64,000 nucleotides of DNA, taken from positions 9,008,012-9,072,011 of the forward strand of contig CM073330.1 in the NCBI GenBank assembly GCA_037043015.1, written 5' to 3'. Under the pieces are notes generated by a model. That model made no database searches, was not told the origin of the DNA, and saw nothing but the letters and a program-made list of their open reading frames with translations. Positions 47,621 to 59,959 of the stretch are shown piece after piece. Position numbers and translations under genes: made by a program. Every line of letters starts with the position of its first letter. Position 1 is the stretch's first letter. Source of the DNA: Bryum argenteum. Lineage: Eukaryota; Streptophyta; Bryopsida; Bryales; Bryaceae.

Positions 47621-50600
47621 TGGAGTGCTCAAAATTACTGTAGGCTCACTAGTGTTAACTACCTAAGAGATACATATAAAATATAATAATAGTTGATTTT
47701 CAATGACCTCATTCCATGTTGCGCCATTTTAGAAACACCTACAACTCCAACTTCAAATTTTTTTTGCATGGAAACACCAAAGTAGCCAGATCAGATGTCT
47801 GGCAAAAATGATTGATTGAAGGATGGTGGTCAGAAAATCATGAATGTGCGAAATTAGGGCATGGCATTTGAACTGATGCGGGCAATCCGAGTAAGTAAGA
47901 CACAATCCGCATGATCATCATCATCATCATCAAAATTGTACTCGTCCTGCGCAGTCAATGACGATTAGCTAAAGTCCTCTCTCGCCTTAAAAAAGGGCCC
48001 GTTGAGGTGTCTTGTCCGTTTGTGAGGTGACGCCCCTCCGTCCGTCCGCGTAAGCAACGCTTATAAAGTGGCTCACCTGCACATATTTAGTGACTTACTA
48101 AGTGACCCACCTTGCCTCTTGAAGTGCCCATACAAGAGGGTAAGGGTATGATATGGGTGTTTTTAAATAGTGTGGTTTTTTGAAACTACTTTTTTGATTA
48201 AAAAATATATATTGAGAAATTATTCTAACTAGATGGTATGATGGGGGACATGGCTATAGTTGTATACATGGGGTTGAAAAAGGAATTTCTGGCACATATA
48301 TAATGAATTACACATAGGTTACACATAATGAGAGGCGACTTCGTGGTACCCATATCTTGCCCTTGCCCAAGAATGCTTTAAAATGGGGCGAGTCCAATAA
48401 TGAGTTTTAGTGGTTGAGGCACAATAGCTTTTCAATCCAAGCGTATCATGAACTAAGAGGAAATGTTATAGGGCAAAATTTTAGAAACACGAGTACAAGT
48501 CCAACTTCAGAAATTCACAAGTAATTGTAGACGAGTTGTGAAATGATGATTCCATTTGCTGTGCACGGAAATTGCTTGCACTCTTAGTTTTGCTATGGGT
48601 TTCCCTTCATGAAAAATTGAGCCATTATTGAGCACCTTACTATAACTAGATGAGTAGTATCATGTAATCAACGTTGTATAAACAATACAAGATGAAAATC
48701 ATCTTGCACTACAACCCGGTCAAAAAGTCATTTATTTGGTGTCGTGGATTCCAAAAGTAGAAAGTTGATGTCTAAAAATCTAAATAGGTACTTTTTTCAT
48801 ACAACAATGAAAAAGAGGGTTTTTAAATAAGCACTTTGGAACTTAGATTTTTAGACTAGTATTCAATGAGGGTCAACTTTCTTATCGTATCAAATTTTAT
48901 TGAAAGAAGAAGAAGAAGAACTCCAAACCTATTTTGAGGATGATGTGCGTATACCGTTTGATGTTTATTGCAATCTATGAGATTCTCAAAAAGATTCCAC
49001 TACCTCTGTTTTCTATCTCTCCACATACCAAAATAAAGCCTCCTCTTATATCATGCTCAAGTTCTCAAATGGTTGGGTAGCAGGGTTGTCTTATCAGACA
49101 AAGTTCCTATTCATTTTGTCTTATAAGACAACGTTGGTGCTTGGACCATACCTAGAAAAACAACATAAAGTTTCTAAAACTACTTCAAGGCCGCTTTAAA
49201 TAGAGTGTTCGTTCTACTTATCCTTGTATATAGATGTCCAAAGAAGGTCATGACAACAACAATGCGACACCAGATAAGCGACCTCACTTGGATTTATGGT
49301 TTTTACTCGAAGCGAGCTCTTTGAATGCCCTTTTGGAGCTGTTTGCGGTCCTTCGAAATGGGAAAAAATGAATGAATTGGGCATTAAAAGGTGGGCAGGG
49401 GCGAGCCATGAGGGAAATGTCATATCATCGCATGCGAAATGAATGCGCGACGGGTTCATGTGAACGCCCAATGAATGATCACCGCAGAAGAGGCCCACCT
49501 CTTCTGCCCCCCCATTTATTTGCTTTTTCTTGGGTACACCCGCTTTTCGTTACTAGTAAGTTACCATGCATTTCATATCGATGGTGGGACTTTAAGGTAT
49601 GCTAGCTCGTCGCGTCCATAAACCGCCTCTCTCTTTACTACGTGTAGCTGTTTTGGATGTTCCCCGTGTGTATCGAATCAAATGACATTTATTTTTCACC
49701 AAGTTCGCGGTACCAAGATTTTGAAGTTTTTTGTTTGTACATGTTCATCGCTCGTACCCATGTAAATGGTACAATATGTGGGTGACCAAGGAATTGTTAC
49801 CATTGTTAACTTAGCTTCACATGAGGCAATGTTCTAAGGCCATGAATTGTCATTTGTATTTTTTAAGTTTTGACTACTTGTGTAAAGTCGTTGAGGCCAA
49901 TTTCAAGGTATAGACAATCACACGAGAGGATTTTAAACAAAGCTAAAAAGTATTTTACATTCCAAATTAGATAATAGTATGATACACTAATCTTGATTTT
50001 TTGAAAAAATAAACAAAGGAGGCGAAAATGGTTGCTTGTATTGTAGTGTATAATGCAGATCTTGAAAATTTGAATTGTTTAAAGATTTTCCAACCTACAT
50101 GTTAGGAAATGTACTCTTGCTTAAAAGTGGCACTTCAAGTTCTTAGTTAGGTTTGACAAACATCAACTACTTATAGATGTATTCACTAGAAGATTACGAC
50201 ATTTCCAATAGTGCAGCTTTATAAGTTCAACATTTTTTTATAGATGTTACCATAGTTGCTAAGGCTGGGCTAGATTGGGCGTATTTTTCGCAATAGTGCA
50301 TTACCAATAACTTATATTTCTTGATTACGAGAAAACTATGTTGTCATCAATCATGCCATCGCCACATGCTTCACAGAAATCTTAAGCATCATCACTCTAG
50401 CCCCTCATTCTTGCCGTGAACTCCATTGCTTGCTTGCTTCTACAGTGCTTTCAAGTTCTCAAACAACAAGATATATCTAAAAACGTCTATGTAGCCAAGG
50501 TTGTTGAACATCGATGAAACGAAAGAACATATAGTTAAATTTTTCTTAGGGAATTGTCCTTGACATGTCCATAGTGGAGCTCGAGGAAGAAGTTGGTGCA

Positions 50601-51780
50601 AATGACACAAAACCGGTTGTTGGGGCACACTTTGCCGCTCGAGTAGAAATTTATGCTTATAGACACAACACACGAGTGGCACCATGCTCAGCCTATCTTT
50701 TGCCTAATCTCCTTCATCTTCACCCTTCCCCTTCTCCTCGACAACTCTTCTATTCTCCCTTCTATGACACTTGCAGAAAAGTGTAGATATTTCTTCGTGC
50801 GATCCCTTGCTTTAGTACAAATGTAATTTCAAATCAAGTGTTTTTTGATTCCTAGTTGTTATGAAGAACAAAGGAAAAAAAAATAAAAAAAATACAACAA
50901 TTTTTTTCACTTAAGTGCTTTTTGCTTCTTCTTGTTTTTCTCAGTTACTTTTGTTGGGATATATCCCAATATTTGGCCTTTATATATGAATTTTTCATTT
51001 CTTAAAAAATTGACGATGATACTTTAGATCAATTTGTTAAGATCACTTTCCAGATAGTATTTAAAACAAGAATAACCGCAAAGTACTTCCACTTTAAATT
51101 GATCATAATAGTTGTTCTACTTTTATTAGCCATAATAATAATGCACTGAACTACTTTGGTTAGCCATTAAAGTGAACGCGTCCAACAGTCACAAATATAA
51201 TAACCCGCAGGTGTGAACACGTCAAATCAAATAAACCGGGGACACCAACCGGATGAATAGAATTCATCCACACATTTATTCATCCATCCAAATCGACCCG
51301 CCTTCTCCTTCCCACTCCCGGTACCGCCGTTGCAGCTCGATGCACAATCTTCGAGGCAGCCAAACAGACCCATTCCAGTAGTCCACCATTCCCGCATCTC
51401 TCCCTTCCACGGTAGCGCATTCACCGAATCGACGACAGAAGCCGGCAGTACCGGAACATACAAGCAGGAATATCGAAAGCTCACGCACGAGGAAGCGACA
51501 CTCTACAGTAGCTAGTCGTCTGTAGAATCGGTGAAGAACAGAAGAAGACGATGATGATGATTCCGCACTTGAGAGTCAACTCACACCGAATGGGCTAACT
51601 CACCTTTTTCACCTTTTTGTCAAAGGCGGGCGCCCCCCACACCCCCACCTCTCTCAGATTCCTTTGCGCCGCTAGCTCTCTCTTCTCTCTCAGTCATGGG
51701 TTAGAGATCCAATCTTGGTCGAGAATGTGAGAAAACCCAGTATGCAGGAAGGGTGCTCGTAGGACGGGGTTCTTATCAGA
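47621..51780. other. Gene-poor AT-rich stretch
   Basis: About 4 kb with no supported gene. Only a short (ATC)n run near 47914-47930 and an (AAG)n run near 48906-48918 stand out. ORFs here are short and compositionally unconvincing. Confidence 0.45.
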
Positions 51781-51789
51781 ATCAGCGAT

Positions 51790-51945
51790 AGTGGCTATGA
51801 AGGAAGATCATAGTGGTGGCTATGGAGAAAGATTGGAGTGATTTGAGCGCTGGCTATGGGTAAAGAGTATAGTGATGCAGTTAGTTTGAGTGGTGGCTAT
51901 TATGGTAGTTTGTGTGCTGGCTATGGAGGAAGATTATGGTGGTGT
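51790..51945 (+). repeat. Degenerate GGCTATGG repeats in the ATL 5' leader
   Basis: Five loosely repeated phrases of the form TGGCTATGGAGGAAGATTAT occur with irregular spacing just before the RING-H2 gene start. They are likely in its promoter or 5' UTR. Preceding them (51600-51700) is a CT-rich stretch (CTCTCTCTTCTCTCTCAG), common near plant transcription starts. Confidence 0.55.
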
Positions 51946-51980
51946 TAGTTAGTTAGTTAGTTTCAGGAAAGCGTTTGGCC

Positions 51981-53501
51981 ATGGAGAAGGATTGGAGTAT
52001 TAGGAGGAGGGTATTGGCGATGGAGAATTCTTCTTCTACGGCGGGAGTTCCCATGCGGGAGCTTCGAGACACGAACAAACCCCACATAAATCCGAGCGTC
52101 CTAGTGATAGTAATAATCCTATCGGTAGTGTTTCTCTGTTCCGGAATCCTGCACATCCTCGCCCGTTGCTTAGGCCGGCGAAGAGCGCGTGAGCTTCCCG
52201 AACGTGTTTCCTCGCCGAGCAACTCACTTCGAGGGCAACTCCAGCACTTATTCTCGTTGCACGACTCCGGAGTCGAGCAAGTCTTTATCGATACTCTCCC
52301 CGTGTTCCTCTATGGGTCCATTCGTGGCTTGAAAGACAGCGCTGATTGTGCCGTTTGCTTGAATGAGTTTGTCAACGAGGATAAGCTGAGGCTTCTCCCG
52401 AAATGCAAACATGCTTTTCATACTGAGTGTATCGATACTTGGTTGCTTTCAAACTCCACTTGTCCGTTATGTCGACGGTCTCTGCTCCCAGATGCTGAGC
52501 CGGTTCCTACTCCTTGCGAGCAACCGTCCATTCGAGGCAGCTTTCGAGCTTCTCTTCGAGGCAGCTTTCGTTTTCTTACGGAATCAGCACCACCGGCTCC
52601 TGCTCCTCCTCCTCCTCCTCCTCCACCACCACCGGCACCGCCATTGACGCCAGGACCGACAGTGCAGGTACCGTTACCGGATGGATCAGAGAGGACACTG
52701 CGAGTGGAGCTTGGGAAAGTGAACACCGAAGCGACCGCTAGCTCCTCAAGGATGACGAGATCTTATTCAATGGGCTCGTATGAATACGTGGTGGATTTCA
52801 CAAGACCGGCCCACCGACACACATTCTCCGACGGTATCCCTGAGCTTTCGAGTGCCAGAGATACCCCTGCGAACGAGGAACTCTTCTGGGCGAGCCGAGG
52901 ATTGGATACTCCGAATACGCTATCGAGAGTGCGAGAGATTATGACCCCAACTCCTGGATGGTGCGCCTCACCCTTGTTCTTGAAGCAAAAAGAGCAAGTA
53001 GACGACGTCGATGAAATCAAGGTCGAGATTGCGAGCCCTAACCCTAATTCCGCCGGGATTGAGAGTTCCTCGATTCAAAATCAGGAGCATCCTGGAGCTG
53101 GAATACAGATTCAGGAACATTCCGGAGCTCAAATTCTGATTCAGGAGAATTCTAGAGCTGGAATCCAAAATCAGGCGAATTCTAGAGCTGGGATTCAAAA
53201 TCAAGAAAATGCCTCGATCCTCCAAAGTTCGAATCCTGGAGATGGGATGACTCCGAGGAGTTTGAGTTTGAGTTTACTGAGGAGTCCTACACAAGAGATG
53301 GGGTCGGTGGCGAGGAAAGACAAGGTATGGGAAGTGTCGGTGGATGTTTCGGAGCCGGAAAGAGCAACATCACCATCTTCCGGAAAGAAAAGCTCTCCGT
53401 TGAATTGGCTGCGAGGACGAGGGAGACGGTTGGTGTATTCGGCTGCTAGTCCTTCGGCAACTGAGATGCTGCCTAAGGACAACACCAATTCCAATAGTTA
53501 A
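51981..53501 (+). CDS. ATL-type RING-H2 E3 ubiquitin ligase
   Basis: Membrane-anchored ubiquitin ligase of the plant ATL family, which passes ubiquitin from an E2 to substrates. Single exon, 506 residues from the ATG at 51981; a second in-frame ATG at 52020 would shorten it by 13. In order it has one hydrophobic membrane segment (about 38-62, SVLVIVIILSVVFLCSGILH), a basic patch (LGRRRAR), a GLD-like motif (GVEQVFIDTLPVFLYG, about 97-112), and a canonical RING-H2 (about 123-164, C-x2-C ... CKHAFH ... C ... C-x2-C) with the conserved Trp of CIDTWL. A poly-Pro run (about 205-217) follows, then a long Ser-rich tail with five decapeptide repeats. At about 500 residues it is at the long end for ATLs. 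Intron-less structure is typical. Confidence 0.93.
   Translation: MEKDWSIRRRVLAMENSSSTAGVPMRELRDTNKPHINPSVLVIVIILSVVFLCSGILHILARCLGRRRARELPERVSSPSNSLRGQLQHLFSLHDSGVEQVFIDTLPVFLYGSIRGLKDSADCAVCLNEFVNEDKLRLLPKCKHAFHTECIDTWLLSNSTCPLCRRSLLPDAEPVPTPCEQPSIRGSFRASLRGSFRFLTESAPPAPAPPPPPPPPPPAPPLTPGPTVQVPLPDGSERTLRVELGKVNTEATASSSRMTRSYSMGSYEYVVDFTRPAHRHTFSDGIPELSSARDTPANEELFWASRGLDTPNTLSRVREIMTPTPGWCASPLFLKQKEQVDDVDEIKVEIASPNPNSAGIESSSIQNQEHPGAGIQIQEHSGAQILIQENSRAGIQNQANSRAGIQNQENASILQSSNPGDGMTPRSLSLSLLRSPTQEMGSVARKDKVWEVSVDVSEPERATSPSSGKKSSPLNWLRGRGRRLVYSAASPSATEMLPKDNTNSNS
53073..53222 (+). repeat. Five 30-bp repeats coding a decapeptide
   Basis: Inside the ATL tail a 30-bp unit is repeated five times in frame (53073, 53103, 53133, 53163, 53193), coding variants of IQNQENSRAG. 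Units differ by substitutions only and keep the phase. The repeats are Gln/Asn/Glu-rich and probably disordered. Confidence 0.92.
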
Positions 53502-55487
53502 ATTTTCCATTGATTCGATTCCTCTTACTTACTGGTTCTTCTTAAGTAGAGCCTGTGCCTTCTTCTTATGAGTGAGTTATTGCTCCCCATTCGAGATATG
53601 GTTGAGAAAAATGGGAGCTTCTCTGTACATGGTGATCTCGTTGCCTTGAGTTCAGAAAGAAAGAAAGAAAGGAGAAAAACCATATGCTGCCAACTTTGTA
53701 TTCTCCGCACTTCTCACCTTCACTGTTAATTGCTTTCTAGATTGAGTGTGCCATACTGTGTGCATTGATTTGAGTTTTGTTGGAAGGCTGATAAGAGTGT
53801 GTGCATTTAATCCTTTTGAGAGGTATGGTGCTGTCGATAGAAAGCTTTTGCCTGTGTGGAGGGAACTAGTCAATATTAAATCATTTGTGTAAAGTGTCTT
53901 TCAGGGTAGACGCATCTAAAAGATCTTTGCTGATGTGTTTCTTTTTGGGATTAGAATTGTTATATCTTTACATTTTCTTGTAAGGAAGTACAAGAGAATT
54001 CCAATGCACCGAAGAGTGGGGCACCCTTAAATGAGTGCTACGGAGCCCCATCAGCCACTGGGATTTTTTCTTTGGACCCCTGACGATCATTTTAGATAAT
54101 TTTGAATTAAAAAATGGGACATGGGGCCCGAAATTACTCTAGGAGTCTACTTCTTGACATCTTACACCTAAACATAAAAATGTAAGGGGCTCTTTACCCT
54201 CCCCCTCCCTTGCCCCTAAGAAATGCTCGTAGCACTTATTTATAGAGATCCCAAAAAGTGTGTGGCTTGGATATTGTATGCAAAAGTAGGTGGAGTTGAA
54301 GTCTCATTTAACCCTTAACTTTCCTTAAAACCTAAAACGGGTTTGGAGGTTCCCACAGGAGAAAAACTTACCCAACTTTGACCATTATGATCTCACAAAT
54401 GAGGAAGAATGAATGGTTCCAATTTGGTATGTGAGAAGTATGTCAAGTGAACTTCAAGATCTTACGGTTGAATTTCTAAAATAATGCTTAGATTGAGATT
54501 TTTTGTGCTTATTCTGAAAGAAGGTCAAATTTTGTGATTTAGGTTTTACAACAAGGAAATTTGGGAGTTACAGATTCAAGATTCTTATCCATGGTGCCAA
54601 TTTTTATTCCAAAAGTTTTAGCTGCAACTGAGCTAAACGGAATTAGGTTCGTCATCAAATTACGTGCCTCTAACATTTTGGTGTTATAGAATATGGTATG
54701 TTTGATTGACGTACCTGTGTACTGCCATATTGATTGGGGATCTCATTTTGAAACTAAGTATCATAAGTTTAAGTTGATACCAATCATTGCATTATTTGTA
54801 AATCTGCGTTTTACATGAAAGAACACCTGTTTAGTTCACTTTCAAACAAGTCCTGATCACTGTATTTACTCGCATTGAGCTCAACGTGAAAAAAGATGGA
54901 TGCTTTCTAAGAGTATATGAAAGATCAAGAGTCCATGACATTGTTTGAATAAAAGCTGTGGGACATTAATTTTGTACAACATATTCTATCAAAATATCCA
55001 AACGGAACATGGCATGCACGCGGGTACAAAAGGGGAGAGAGTAAAAATATGTGGCCACAAAGGAAGCAAGGGTTAATACGAATACTTTCTGGGGCTGGAT
55101 AGGACGGAGGAATCTTGAGTGTGATTTTCAATCTTAAGTTGACAGAATGGTGTCTTGTTAGTACGTTAGGCAGCAGCAAGCTTGGGAGTTTGCGTTTTGT
55201 CAGTGCAAGTCAACTGCCGTTCTTTCTCCTCTGCAACTTCTTGTTCAAGGTCAGATACTCAGAATGTTGAGATTGCCTAGGCTTGAACTGACAGCTTGGC
55301 TGTACTGTACTGCAGAGATTGCCTGGCTCTGTCTCACGAGTAACTGATGAAGCTCGTCTATCATTCACCAACTTTTTTTATTGACTACATGATAGTGACA
55401 ATCGAATTAGGTTAGAATGTTCGGCGAAAGTACCAGTGGATGAGTATTTGATCAATAAGCACTAGAAGGAATTGCAAAAATATAGTA
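53502..55487. other. ATL 3' region and spacer with a TTAACCC-family fragment
   Basis: No gene is seen. From about 54280 to 54600 the sequence again carries the blocks TTAACCC, AACTTTGACCATTATGATCTCAC and GATCTTACGGTT in the order of the right arm of the 45.9-47.6 kb element, so it is a diverged fragment of that family. Confidence 0.5.
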
Positions 55488-55563
55488 TATCATTATACAC
55501 AGAGTGTAGCGTACAAGGGTATCATTATACACAGAGTAGTGTACAAGGGTATCATTATACACA
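55488..55563. repeat. Short tandem repeat downstream of the dehydrogenase gene
   Basis: Two units of about 31-33 bp (TATCATTATACACAGAGT... GTACAAGGG) and a partial third. They lie about 90 bases past the stop codon of the minus-strand dehydrogenase gene, so probably in its 3' UTR. Confidence 0.8.
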
Positions 55564-55652
55564 AGCTTATTTGAGAAAGCAAAGATACGTCCTAATTATG
55601 CAATCATTGGTTGGTGGCGCCACTGAGCTGATTGAGTGATTTGTTGTTGTAC

Positions 55653-58422
55653 CTATTGGGTCGGGCCGGTGGGAGCTGGGCTTTTGCTGATGACACCCAT
55701 AGCTCCTGTCACGGCACTTGACACCGTGTTGCGTACAATTTCCTTGATGCCTCGTCCTCCTGGTGAAACGACACCTGGATCCATTTCAGGCTTCAAGAGC
55801 ACCTGTGTTGAATCACATGCTCATGTCAGTAAGAGAAGGAGTTATCCAAGTGTTGTGGAAAGTATGAGTGAGGTGTTGGTACCTTGATGCATCCATCGAC
55901 TTTGTCGTCAAAGATCTGATAACCTTTTGGTGCTTCTCCGAGAGGCAATGTGTGGGTGATAACGAAAGTTGGATCTATCTCCCCTGATTCAATCTTGGGC
56001 AATAAAATGGGCCTGTGCAGGTGCCAACTCAGAGCTGAGCATTCGCGTTTGTCTGAGTCTTACAATAATTTCTAAGGACAAATATCCAGTACTGATTGAC
56101 TAATTGCCGTGTCAAGTTGCTTACCAATATTTCTGTATGTACACTTGGCCACCAGCCATGGTCAGGCCCTTCTCCATGAAAGCTCCAAAATTGAAGTGGC
56201 TGGAAGATAGACGATTGTATACGAAGTTAACATGTGACATGGGGGTGAAGTACTACGAAATAAGAAAGATCCAGTTTCAACGCGATGTCTGCAGACTTAC
56301 TTGGAATAACCGATGTAATCTCCAACAACACCGATACGACCTCCCTTTCGTACAGAGTATATGAGCTCGTTTATAATTTCCGAGGTGTCGGTCTCCAATC
56401 CGAGAGTAACTTCCACCTTGTGGAGCGTATTCTGCAGACAAATGCAGACAGTTGTTGGTAAGGACTGCGAATGAAGTCAATAAAATGGCAAGTAGTATCA
56501 TGACGTCATGAAAAGACTAAGATGTCGGCCTAGGTAGAATTTTACCTGCACATAATGGAGACCAGCTGCTTCAATGGCAACATCCGGGCCATGGGGGAAC
56601 AATTTGCGCAACTCCTGATATACGTTCTTATCTTTCCGATTAATGGTCTCCACTTTTGGTTGCTTCTGCTTGATGAAGTCGAGTCGGTACTGAATGGAAT
56701 CGATCATCACGACACGGTTCGCTCCACGGACGAATGCAGAAGTCGCAGCCATCATTCCAACTGAACGACATCAAGTCAAATAATGGTATGAGAGCTCCAG
56801 AAATCAAGATAAAGAAAACAATTTCTGCAGCTCATGTCTGCAATGTCTGGTTCATGTCACAGACTATCGAAACGCTCACGTACTTTTCATAGATGAGTGC
56901 TTATTATTACCATTCCGACTGGCCAATGCCGACATAACCTTGGAACAACTCCCGGGTATTGTAACATAAAATTACCCAGCATTGCATGCAATCAGCTAAG
57001 TGGGAGTCATAAATTCTTTATTTACTCACAACCTTTGTGCTGATATTGATCTCCTCAAATTTCATACCTGGTCCAGCACCCCAAATGGCAACATTGTCTC
57101 CCTCCCCGACTCGCGCCAGCTCGTTAGCATGCCAACCAGTCGGCAAGATGTCAGAGAGAAAGATAACTTGCTCATCGCTTAGACCTTCTGGAACCTTCAG
57201 TAAGTTGTTGTCCGCTGTGACAAGCAAGACAAAATACGTAATCAGTAATATCCGAAAGTGTACGATTCCGAAAACGATTCTCTTCAAACAAATATTCGAA
57301 AAGATCCAGTGGCAATATCAGTAATACTTGAGTTGAACTACTCACCCAATGGTACCCGTGCGTACTCTGCTTGGCCACCTTGGTAACCACCGGTAAGGTG
57401 AGAATATCCATAAAGTCCGCCAGTTCTGTAAACACGCACCATGATAACACCTCAAGAATTGATCATATTCAGTACTCTATGCTACGAGCTAGAGAGCTGA
57501 CACTTAACGAATGTATGTAAGAAGATTGGGATTTCAAGTTTGTTTACCTATCCCCGTACATCGTATCCATCTCCTTGCTGGGATTAGTGGACTCACAGAG
57601 AGAGTAACTCTTCTCCTTGCAAGCCCAACAGTTGAAGCAAGCAATCAGACCAGAAGCAACCACGCGATCACCTGCACAAACATCAAGATGTTAAGGATTG
57701 AGGGTTCTAATTGATTAACAAAGCAGAATACTTTACCTAGAAAAACCAAAAGCCAGGACAGATGTTTACCTTTCTTGAAATTGCTCACTTCAGGACCGAC
57801 GTCCTCTATTATGCCCATGAACTCATGGCCCACAACATCGCCGCTCTTCATACCGGGCATGAACCCGCAATACATGTGAAGGTCCGAGCCACAAATGCAG
57901 GTTGTCGTGATTTTGAGGACTACATCTTGCTGCAGACACAGAGGTCAACGCTGATCAGTACTGACATGTCAACTCAGCTTATAAACCCAAACAAACCAAT
58001 GTCACCGTCTCCGACAGCACGGTAGCTCGAAAGCGCTGGAAACACTTACCGGATCTGTGATCACAGGCCTAGGTCGATTGACAACCTTCATGTCTTTCTG
58101 CAAAAAGAAATTTTAAACCCTCGTTTCAGTTACTAACAAAACGAACAAAGTCATCAGTTGCGTGCACTTAGATGAACCAAACGGATTGCAGCTTCATTTC
58201 AGCTCGGACTTAACGATTATACAGGAAATTCAGAAGAAGTGACAAGCAAATATTAGAATATACCTTCCCGTGAAACTCCGTGGCACGCGAAGTACGACTT
58301 TCATCCTCCTCTGCAATGACCTTCACAGTTGGTGTCTGCAATTGCTCAGGATCCTTCAACACCGTGTAATCTAGAGGAACATCCTTAGGCTCTATCACTC
58401 CCGTGATCCCACTCGTCGCCAT
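55653..58422 (-). CDS. Zinc-dependent alcohol / formaldehyde dehydrogenase-like protein
   Basis: Medium-chain dehydrogenase that would oxidise or reduce an alcohol/aldehyde with NAD(P). Eleven exons with consistent phase give 472 residues: 58422-58264, 58097-58050, 57929-57770, 57671-57548, 57425-57346, 57214-57068, 56760-56546, 56431-56301, 56199-56125, 56012-55883, 55802-55653. Catalytic zinc ligands are Cys82 in CICGSDLH and His104-Glu105 in GHEFMG. The structural zinc set Cys134, 137, 140 and 148 (C-x2-C-x2-C-x7-C) is complete. The nucleotide-binding motif is WGAGPVG (about 235-241). Segments such as [20 protein letters not shown] place it with formaldehyde-dehydrogenase-like ADHs of the glutathione-independent-related type, not with plant ADH1 or GSNOR; substrate unknown. 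The roughly 60-residue N-terminal extension before the catalytic domain is non-conserved. An upstream exon may extend it further. Confidence 0.9.
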
Positions 58423-58436
58423 GTTCTCACGTCGCG

Positions 58437-59801
58437 CTTGATATAAGTAGAACTAACACTACAACTTTTAGCACCAATTCTGATATAACGACAGGAAGTA
58501 GATCAGAACTAGAGTCAAAACTCCCCAACGAGGACAGAACTTGCAGCTTATGCATCTTAATAACATAAAGACGCGCTCTATCATGATAAATGCTATTATC
58601 ACACCATATCCATGGAAAAATGAGCAAAAACGAGATGATTAGTGGCGTTATATGATTATAAGAAACAAACAAACTAATTCGACTTCCATAATCTCCATTA
58701 TTACGTCACCCCCGTGAAATGTAACACTCTGTAACGAACATGAGCTTCATATATCGTACTGGCATGATATCAATCGGCTGCTACAAACATAGGAGTGAAT
58801 TGCAGTATTGCGGCAATGGAGATTGCTTACAGCTTACGTGAGAAGCTAACATGACAACAACAAGAAGGATTTGTGCCAAAATAACTATCACTGATTTAAA
58901 ATATTCTACTCCATGACACCATAACCAAAACATTCCACAATATCTTTCACGACCACATTAGCAAGCAAGTTTCACTCAAGCATCAGATAATTGCAGAATT
59001 CAGACAACGAAAAAAGCATCAATTGTAACTCTAGCAAGAAACTCACTGAAGATACTCAAAGCACAGAGATCTAACAACTATGTGAATCAGAGAATTCAAT
59101 TTTACTAAAGTATGGAGTTGCTCAAGCTGCATGCCACATTCCCCCTCTGATATTTGCTCCTCACGAGTATTCACTTATAAAAGTTGTTTTATTTCGCAGT
59201 AACATTCTCCCACCACACCATAGCCAGAACATTGTCTGAAACATAAGTCATTATCAAAACGAATAAAGTTGAAAAGAGTGCTTCCAGCGATGCTGATGAT
59301 TGTCAGAGAGCTCAATTGATTAAAGAAATTCCACAAGCCTCATGTAAGGATCTACAAAAATCCCTTGCTCCAACTTCGCTGTAATATTCTCAACCATCGC
59401 AACATCGACTGATATGAACTGGAATAAGATTGAGTGCTACATGACATCATAGCCAGAACAATATAAGAATCAAGTGCTTACAGCGACGATGATGCTTACA
59501 GAGTAAATTAATTAAACATGAAATTGCACAAGCTACATATTAGGTTCTCCACGCACAAATCACTCACTCTACCTTCGCTGTAATATCCTCTACCATCGCG
59601 CACATCGAACAAGATCATCAGACCATAGCAGAACAAATATAAACATTGTCATTATCACATCAATCGCAAGATCTGGAGTGAGTGATGGTTGTCAGAGTGC
59701 CAATTGAAGCTGCATGTAACAATCACTCACTCTAACTTCGGTATAATATTCTCTACCAAGCCACAACATTGAAATTGAAAGAGAGGGAGAGAAGTGCTTA
59801 C
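58437..59801 (-). other. Predicted first intron of the dehydrogenase gene, with repeated units
   Basis: AT-rich and non-coding. From about 59190 to 59770 three to four imperfect units of 160-200 bp follow one another. They share ACTTCGCTGTAATATTCT, CTACCAT and ATAGCAGAACAA-like blocks in the plus sense. Several carry GTGCTTACAG-like sequence, which on the minus strand is the donor CTGTAAGCAC found at the true exon border. The 5' splice site region has therefore been copied repeatedly. Confidence 0.5.
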
Positions 59802-59901
59802 AGGGAAGTAATGGAGGTCTGGAGCTGGATCGAGGAGTCGACTGTTTGCGAGTGAGGTGGAGGTGGAGGGAGGCGAGGGCTTTGTAGATGGCCATGGCCA
59901 T
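59802..59901 (-). CDS. Possible upstream exon adding a targeting peptide to the dehydrogenase
   Basis: On the minus strand an ATG at 59901 opens 33 codons (MAMAIYKALASLHLHLTRKQ...SSSRPPLLP) ending at a strong donor (CCCT/GTAAGC). Splicing to the only usable acceptor before the annotated start (TATATCAAG, exon from 58436) keeps the frame through SRREN into the ATG at 58422. The peptide is rich in Arg, Ser, Leu and Ala with no acidic residue, as in mitochondrial or plastid transit peptides. The acceptor has a weak pyrimidine tract, so a 5' UTR role with the start at 58422 is the alternative. Confidence 0.4.
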
Positions 59902-59959
59902 GGATAATGGTGAGAAAAAGTTGGCTGCAAGCGTGGCGCTTCACGGTGCGAGAGCTCCA

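Noticed and set aside
52418-52726. Gly-rich ORF antisense to the ATL gene
   Set aside because: It is the complement of the poly-Pro codons of the ATL protein.
56277-57450. Long single-frame ORFs extending past dehydrogenase exons
   Set aside because: They read into introns; splice sites with consistent phase define the real exons.
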